Part shown: positions 6,108 through 9,961 of the stretch, one piece after another
Position numbering within the stretch: position 1 is the stretch's first letter
How the letters are laid out: every line of letters begins with the position of its first letter
From: Rhodoferax sp.
GTDB lineage: Bacteria > Pseudomonadota > Gammaproteobacteria > Burkholderiales > Burkholderiaceae_C
NCBI GenBank assembly: GCA_023231075.1
Contig: JALNWC010000061.1
Location: forward strand, 1-9,961
DNA length: 9,961 nucleotides
Direction of reading: 5' to 3'
Position numbers and translations under genes: made by a program
The notes under the pieces: generated by a model
The model's input: the letters and a program-made list of their open reading frames with translations, nothing else
Databases searched by the model: none
Told to the model about the DNA's origin: nothing

Positions 6108-7124
6108 TCAAGGTTTGTCGAAGCTGGAATTTTGGCTCTGGCTCTGGCTCTGGCTCTGGCTTTGATTGGATTCTGCGCCCTGACTTTGGCTTTGCGACTG
6201 GCTTCGCGTTGGCTGCGGCAAAACCGCTGGCTCCATCATCGGTTCCACCGTCACGCCCACCTGCAGGGTGTGGCTGGCACCGCCGTGGATCACGCCGCGG
6301 ATCGGTGACACATCAGAAAAGTCACGGCCAATGGCCAGCGTCACATAGTCTTCGCCGGGCGAGGGCCAGCCGGCACGGTCGTTGGTGGGGTCCAGGTCAA
6401 CCCAGCGTTCATCTTCGGGCAAATCCGGGACGTACACCGAGGCCCAGGCGTGGGAGGCGTCACTGCCCTTGAGTTTGACCGTGCCCGGTGCCGCTTCGGT
6501 CAGCAAATAGCCGCTGACGTAGCGCGCCGGCAAGCCCATGCTGCGCAAGCCGGCGATCAGGATGTGGGCAAAGTCCTGGCACACGCCCTTGCGCTGCGCC
6601 AGTGCTTCAAGCGCGGGGGTGTTGACATGGGTGCTTTGGCTCTCGTAGGTGAAGTCGCGGTAAATGCGGTGCATCAGGTCGACGGCCGCCGCCAGCACGC
6701 CGGCACCCGGGGTGAAGCTGGGTCGGGCATAGGCGGTAAATTCGGCGTGACGCGGCACCATGGGGGAGGCAAAAACAAATTCGTTGGCCGCCTCAAAACC
6801 GGCATGGGCCTGGTAACGAAAGTGCTCACGCACCGACTCCCAGGCGACTTCGCTGCACGGCAAATGCACCGCCTGGGTGATCACCTGGCAGCGCGCCAGC
6901 ACCCGCAGTTGGGTGTGCGGAACCTGCAACGAGAAGAAGCTGCGGCTGTTGCCAAACACGTCCTCGGTGGTGTTGATCTGCGCCGGCTCAGGGCTCACCT
7001 GCAGGCTGTGGCTCAGCAGGGTTTGGGTGGCGTTGTCAAGCGGTGTCAAATAGGCCATGTGCTGCGCCGTTTCGACCGCCGGCAGGTAGTCGTACACCGT
7101 CTCGTGGGTGATTTGTAACTTCAT
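6108..7124 (-). CDS. Transglutaminase-like family protein with Ser-Gln repeat tail
   Basis: A 338-aa protein with the bacterial transglutaminase-like N-terminal beta domain (about 1-85, starting MKLQITHETVYDY) followed by a papain-like transglutaminase core (about 145-265). The catalytic triad is complete: C182 in GVCQDFAHI, H225 in SDASHAWASVYVP and D245 in WVDLDPTND. Bacterial members more often act as peptidases or amide-bond enzymes than as protein cross-linkers, so the reaction is not known. No signal peptide is seen. Its start overlaps the ATP-grasp/alpha-E stop (ATGA), and this pairing recurs in many bacteria. It has been interpreted by comparative genomics as a peptide-ligation or tagging system in which the transglutaminase-like protein processes the product. 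The unusual part is the C-terminus, residues 307-334: four SQ units, a GAESN spacer, then five more SQ-type units, encoded by a hexanucleotide tandem repeat. The tail is beyond the catalytic core and is probably disordered. Confidence 0.93.
   Translation of the reverse strand: MKLQITHETVYDYLPAVETAQHMAYLTPLDNATQTLLSHSLQVSPEPAQINTTEDVFGNSRSFFSLQVPHTQLRVLARCQVITQAVHLPCSEVAWESVREHFRYQAHAGFEAANEFVFASPMVPRHAEFTAYARPSFTPGAGVLAAAVDLMHRIYRDFTYESQSTHVNTPALEALAQRKGVCQDFAHILIAGLRSMGLPARYVSGYLLTEAAPGTVKLKGSDASHAWASVYVPDLPEDERWVDLDPTNDRAGWPSPGEDYVTLAIGRDFSDVSPIRGVIHGGASHTLQVGVTVEPMMEPAVLPQPTRSQSQSQSQGAESNQSQSQSQSQSQNSSFDKP
6131..6163. repeat. Hexanucleotide tandem repeat (TCTGGC) in the transglutaminase tail
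   Basis: Four perfect copies of TCTGGC occupy 6137-6160, flanked by a TTTGGC variant (6131-6136) and TTT (6161-6163). A second, degenerate tract of the same pattern lies at about 6184-6206. On the coding (minus) strand the unit reads AGC CAG, giving Ser-Gln. Because the unit is six bases, gain or loss of copies by slippage would change tail length without a frameshift. Confidence 0.9.
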
Positions 7125-9814
7125 GCCGCCCCCAGACTGTGGTTGGCCAGGCCACTGTGGGTGAAATAGGTGGCACTGATGTCATCCGACACCACAAAAC
7201 TGGCTTGGGTGCACTGGTACAACACGTCTTTGAGCAGGGCGTATTGCAAGGCTGGATCACCCGGTTCCGACCCGTCACCCTGCGTTTGCGCGGGTGTCAC
7301 CAGGTCGGGCGCTTCATCACACAGCTGGGCCAGGCCCCAGCTGTTGGGGTCGGGTACCTTGAGTGACAGGGCGCAGAGCTGGTTGGGGTCGCTGCCCGCC
7401 AGCCGCGCCAGACGACCGCGCAGGGTGTGGGCGATCCAGGAGATCGAGCGCGGGTTGTCACGGTCAATCACCAGCAGGTCCACCAGCGCGGCCATGTCCC
7501 GGCTTTGCTGGAACTGGGCGTGAAAGGTGATGGCGCTGTCAAACAGCTCCACCATGGCATCAAAACCGCCATCGGTGTGCAGACTGCCGGTGTCGAGACC
7601 GCGCATCAAAGCCGACGACAAAAACCCAAGCCGCTCGATGTGGCGACCAATGCTGAGCAGGCGCCAGCCGTCGTCGCGCGTCATGCGGTCGGTCTGGGCG
7701 CCGGTGATGGCGGCCATGTGGTCGCTGCTGTCCTTGAGGATCTGCAGCGCTTGCAGGGCCGAAAAATCAGCACGCTGGCGTTGCGCCGCACAGCGTTGAA
7801 ACAGCTCTTCTTCGCAACGGACGATGATGCGCCAGTGCTCTTGCGACAGGCGCTCGCGCACGCTGGAGCCGACCATTTTGAGGGCGCGCAGGTAGTAGCC
7901 CACGCTGGTGGCGCCGCTGCTGCCGCCCAGGCTGTCGATCAGGCTGCGCTCAAACACGCGCGGCGCCTGCAGGGCCGACGGCACACCGGGCAGCACCAGG
8001 GTGTTGGCCACCGCCATCTGGCTGAGCCAGCTCAGCAGCGGGGCGGACGATTGCTCTTCGCCGTGCAGGCATTCCAGCGTCAGGCGTGCCAGACGGATGG
8101 CGTTTTCGGCGCGCTCGGTGTAGCGGCCCAGCCAGAACAGGTTTTCAGCGGCCCGGCTGGTGATGAGTCGTTTGCGCTGCATCAAGGATTCGGGCGTCAT
8201 GTGCGGCGCCAGCAGGGTGCTGTGGTCGACCTCGCCGCGGGTCAGCGCCCAGACGTCGGCGCTGCTGCCGCCGCGTTGCATCGAGGTGATCTCGCGGCCG
8301 ACGCTGGCCACGCGTGCCAGGCCGCCGGGCAAGACGCGCCAGCCCTGGGCGCCGTCAGACACCACGAACACCCGCAGCATGACCGAGCGCGCCCGCAAGC
8401 GGCCCGGATCGCCCGCAGTCGAGGCTTGCCAGGTCGGCATTTGCGACAGCGGGCTGTAGCCCTGCACCGTGTGCTCCTCGGCTTGTCGCACGATGCGTCC
8501 GGCCCATTCATCGAGCGCCCGGGCGCCCAATTTGCCGCCCAGCACGGGCTCAAAACCGCCCTGCTCGAAGGAACCGGGATAGGTGGGTTTGATGGCGCAG
8601 TCGGCCAGCCGCGGCAGGGCTTCTTCCATGGCGTTGCGCTCGCCGCACCACCAGGTGGGCAGGGCTGGCAGGCTGAGTTCTTCACCCAGCAACTGGCGCG
8701 ACAGGGCAGGCAAAAAGCCCAACAGGGCCGGCGACTCCAGAAACGCCGAACCCGGCGCGTTGGCGACCAGCACGTTGCCGGCGCGGATGGCCTGCAGCAG
8801 GCCGGGTACCCCCAGGGTGGAGTCGGCGCGCAACTCAAGCGGGTCCAGGTACTGGTCATCGACCCGCTTGAGCAGGCCGTGCACCGGCACCAGGCCCTTC
8901 AATGTTTTCAGAAACAGGCATTCGTCGCGCACCAGCAGGTCACTGCCCTCGACCAGGGTGAGCCCCAGGTAGCGCGCAAGATAGGCGTGTTCAAAATAGG
9001 TTTCGTTGTAGGGGCCGGGCGTCAGCAAGGCGAGGTGGGCATCGGGACCGGCCGGACTCATGGTCTTGAGGCTGTCCATCAGGGCGCGGTAGGTGCTGGC
9101 CAGGCGCTGCACCCCCAAGTTTTGGAAGGCTTGCGGAAACTGCGCCGCAATGGCGAGCCGGTTTTCCAGCAGATACCCCAGACCCGAGGGCGCCTGGCTG
9201 CGCTGTGCCTCCAGCCACCAGTTGCCGTCAGGCCCGCGCGCCAGGTCAAACGCGGCGATGTGCAGATAACGCTCGCCCACCGGCTCCACTCCGTGCATGG
9301 CCCGCAGGTAGCCGGGGTGCGCATGGACCAGCGCCGGCGGCAGCAAACCGTCGTGCAGCAAGGTTTGCGGCCCGTAGACGTCGGCCATCACGCGCTCGAG
9401 CAGGCGCATGCGCTGCAATACGCCGACCTCGATGCGCTGCCAGCTTGCCGGATCCACAATCAGGGGGAACAGGTCGAGCGACCAGGGCCGCTGCGGTCCG
9501 TTTTCGTCGGCATAGACGTTGTAGGTGATGCCGTTGTCGCGTACCTGGCGCGCCAGGTTGGCGGCACGCTGGTCCATGTCGGCGGCCGAGTCGTTCTCAA
9601 ATGTCGAGAAAAATTGGCGCCAGATCTCGGTCAGTTTGGGACTGCCCACGGCTGCTTCTGGCGCATGGGGGGCCGGGGCCGGGGCGGCGCGGGCCACTGT
9701 GCCGCGCAATTCGTCAAAATGGCCCGGGGTGGCTTGGGTGGCTTGCGCCAGATCGGCCACGCTGGGTGACTCTGGTTGGGCGAGCTGGGGCGGCGCTGAC
9801 ATGGCTTCGTTCAT
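7121..9814 (-). CDS. Fused circularly permuted ATP-grasp (type 2) and alpha-E domain protein
   Basis: An 897-aa two-domain protein. Residues about 60-545 match the circularly permuted ATP-grasp family (formerly DUF404/DUF407): GITYNVYAD (95-103), RPWSLDLFPLIV (109-120), KGLVPVHGLLKRVDDQYLDP (306-325), NVLVANAPGSAFLESPAL (347-364), a nucleotide-contact-like AIKPTYPGS (407-415), and LRVFVVSDGAQGWRVLPGGL (480-499) with SMQRGGSSADVWAL (511-524). Residues about 552-885 are the all-helical alpha-E domain (formerly DUF403), opening with SRAAENLFWLGRYTERAENA (553-572). In many bacteria these are two separate genes; fusion also occurs. ATP-grasp enzymes join a carboxylate to an amine with ATP, so this protein is predicted to make an amide or peptide bond on an unknown substrate. 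The first ~55 residues are Ala/Pro/Gln-rich and probably disordered. The ATG at 9814 has GGGA close upstream; ATG at 9802 is an alternative. It is the first gene of the leftward operon. Confidence 0.93.
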   Translation of the reverse strand: MNEAMSAPPQLAQPESPSVADLAQATQATPGHFDELRGTVARAAPAPAPHAPEAAVGSPKLTEIWRQFFSTFENDSAADMDQRAANLARQVRDNGITYNVYADENGPQRPWSLDLFPLIVDPASWQRIEVGVLQRMRLLERVMADVYGPQTLLHDGLLPPALVHAHPGYLRAMHGVEPVGERYLHIAAFDLARGPDGNWWLEAQRSQAPSGLGYLLENRLAIAAQFPQAFQNLGVQRLASTYRALMDSLKTMSPAGPDAHLALLTPGPYNETYFEHAYLARYLGLTLVEGSDLLVRDECLFLKTLKGLVPVHGLLKRVDDQYLDPLELRADSTLGVPGLLQAIRAGNVLVANAPGSAFLESPALLGFLPALSRQLLGEELSLPALPTWWCGERNAMEEALPRLADCAIKPTYPGSFEQGGFEPVLGGKLGARALDEWAGRIVRQAEEHTVQGYSPLSQMPTWQASTAGDPGRLRARSVMLRVFVVSDGAQGWRVLPGGLARVASVGREITSMQRGGSSADVWALTRGEVDHSTLLAPHMTPESLMQRKRLITSRAAENLFWLGRYTERAENAIRLARLTLECLHGEEQSSAPLLSWLSQMAVANTLVLPGVPSALQAPRVFERSLIDSLGGSSGATSVGYYLRALKMVGSSVRERLSQEHWRIIVRCEEELFQRCAAQRQRADFSALQALQILKDSSDHMAAITGAQTDRMTRDDGWRLLSIGRHIERLGFLSSALMRGLDTGSLHTDGGFDAMVELFDSAITFHAQFQQSRDMAALVDLLVIDRDNPRSISWIAHTLRGRLARLAGSDPNQLCALSLKVPDPNSWGLAQLCDEAPDLVTPAQTQGDGSEPGDPALQYALLKDVLYQCTQASFVVSDDISATYFTHSGLANHSLGAA

Positions 9815-9847
9815 TTCCCGGAGTATGCCAGCGGCGCAGCGCTTTGG

Positions 9848-9876
9848 TTGACAATCGCAGGTTCTTCCATTTGATT
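9848..9876 (+). promoter_or_regulatory. Candidate sigma-70 promoter in the divergent intergenic region
   Basis: A perfect -35 hexamer TTGACA lies at 9848-9853 in the 68-base gap between the divergent genes. At a 16- or 17-base spacing the -10 candidates are weak: TTTGAT (9870-9875) or TTGATT (9871-9876). Transcription from here would begin at or very near ATG 9883, giving a leaderless or almost leaderless message, or implying a later start codon. The promoter of the leftward operon must also lie in this gap, but I could not define it. Confidence 0.4.
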
Positions 9877-9882
9877 CATGCC

Positions 9883-9961
9883 ATGACCGAAACCCTTCAA
9901 GAACCGACCGATCAGACGACCCATTTGACTCAGGACACGCCGGTGTCGGCGCCGCCCGAGC
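9883..9961 (+). CDS. Start of an unrecognised protein, cut by window edge
   Basis: An open frame begins at ATG 9883 and runs 26 codons to the window end: a polar N-terminus rich in Thr, Gln, Glu, Asp and Pro (begins MTETLQEPTDQTTHLTQDTP). Nothing in these residues identifies a family, and there is no signal peptide or membrane segment in the visible part. Support comes from its divergent position relative to the ATP-grasp operon and a TTGACA element upstream. No ribosome binding site is evident, and an ATG at 9878 leads directly to a stop, so the true start might lie further right. Confidence 0.5.
   Translation, partial: MTETLQEPTDQTTHLTQDTPVSAPPE

Noticed and set aside
7427..9769. A 780-codon open frame on the plus strand, antisense to the ATP-grasp/alpha-E gene
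   Set aside because: The minus-strand frame has clear domains along its whole length. The antisense translation is His/Gln/Ala/Gly-rich with no recognisable motif, a usual shadow in GC-rich DNA.

Overview
The window looks like a chromosomal segment of a GC-rich betaproteobacterium, most likely Burkholderiales, family Comamonadaceae (a Rhodoferax- or Polaromonas-like organism). This rests on the protein sequences, the order purM / AI-2E-type permease / hda / HAD phosphatase / pcnB / folK, and short dispersed repeats of a kind I associate with that group. No phage, transposase, CRISPR, rRNA or tRNA gene was seen. No stretch longer than 300 bases lacks a gene.

Left part (1-5629): a partial purM runs leftward off the window edge. 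Divergent from it is a rightward housekeeping series: AI-2E family permease, hda (regulatory inactivation of DnaA), a HAD-IB phosphatase, pcnB (poly(A) polymerase I) and folK (folate synthesis). The permease, hda and HAD genes are joined by two 4-base ATGA overlaps and are probably co-translated. A 147-base gap before pcnB holds an imperfect palindrome that looks like a composite of two dispersed repeat families. pcnB and folK are 9 bases apart, the same pairing as in E. coli.

Right part (5634-9814): a leftward operon made of a fused circularly permuted ATP-grasp + alpha-E protein (897 aa), a transglutaminase-like cysteine protease-fold protein (338 aa) and a RidA/YjgF-family protein (151 aa). 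The first two genes overlap by ATGA and the third starts 18 bases after the second, behind a clear AGGAG ribosome binding site. The ATP-grasp/alpha-E/transglutaminase combination is known from comparative genomics as a predicted peptide-ligation or peptide-tagging system, but its substrate is, as far as I know, not established. At the far right a divergent gene begins (9883) and runs off the window.

The most noteworthy points are: (1) the ATP-grasp/alpha-E/transglutaminase operon with a RidA protein as third member; (2) a Ser-Gln repeat tail on the transglutaminase, encoded by a near-perfect hexanucleotide tandem repeat; (3) an apparent in-frame insertion of about 24 bases in purM that resembles part of the repeat found before pcnB; (4) the composite palindrome itself.
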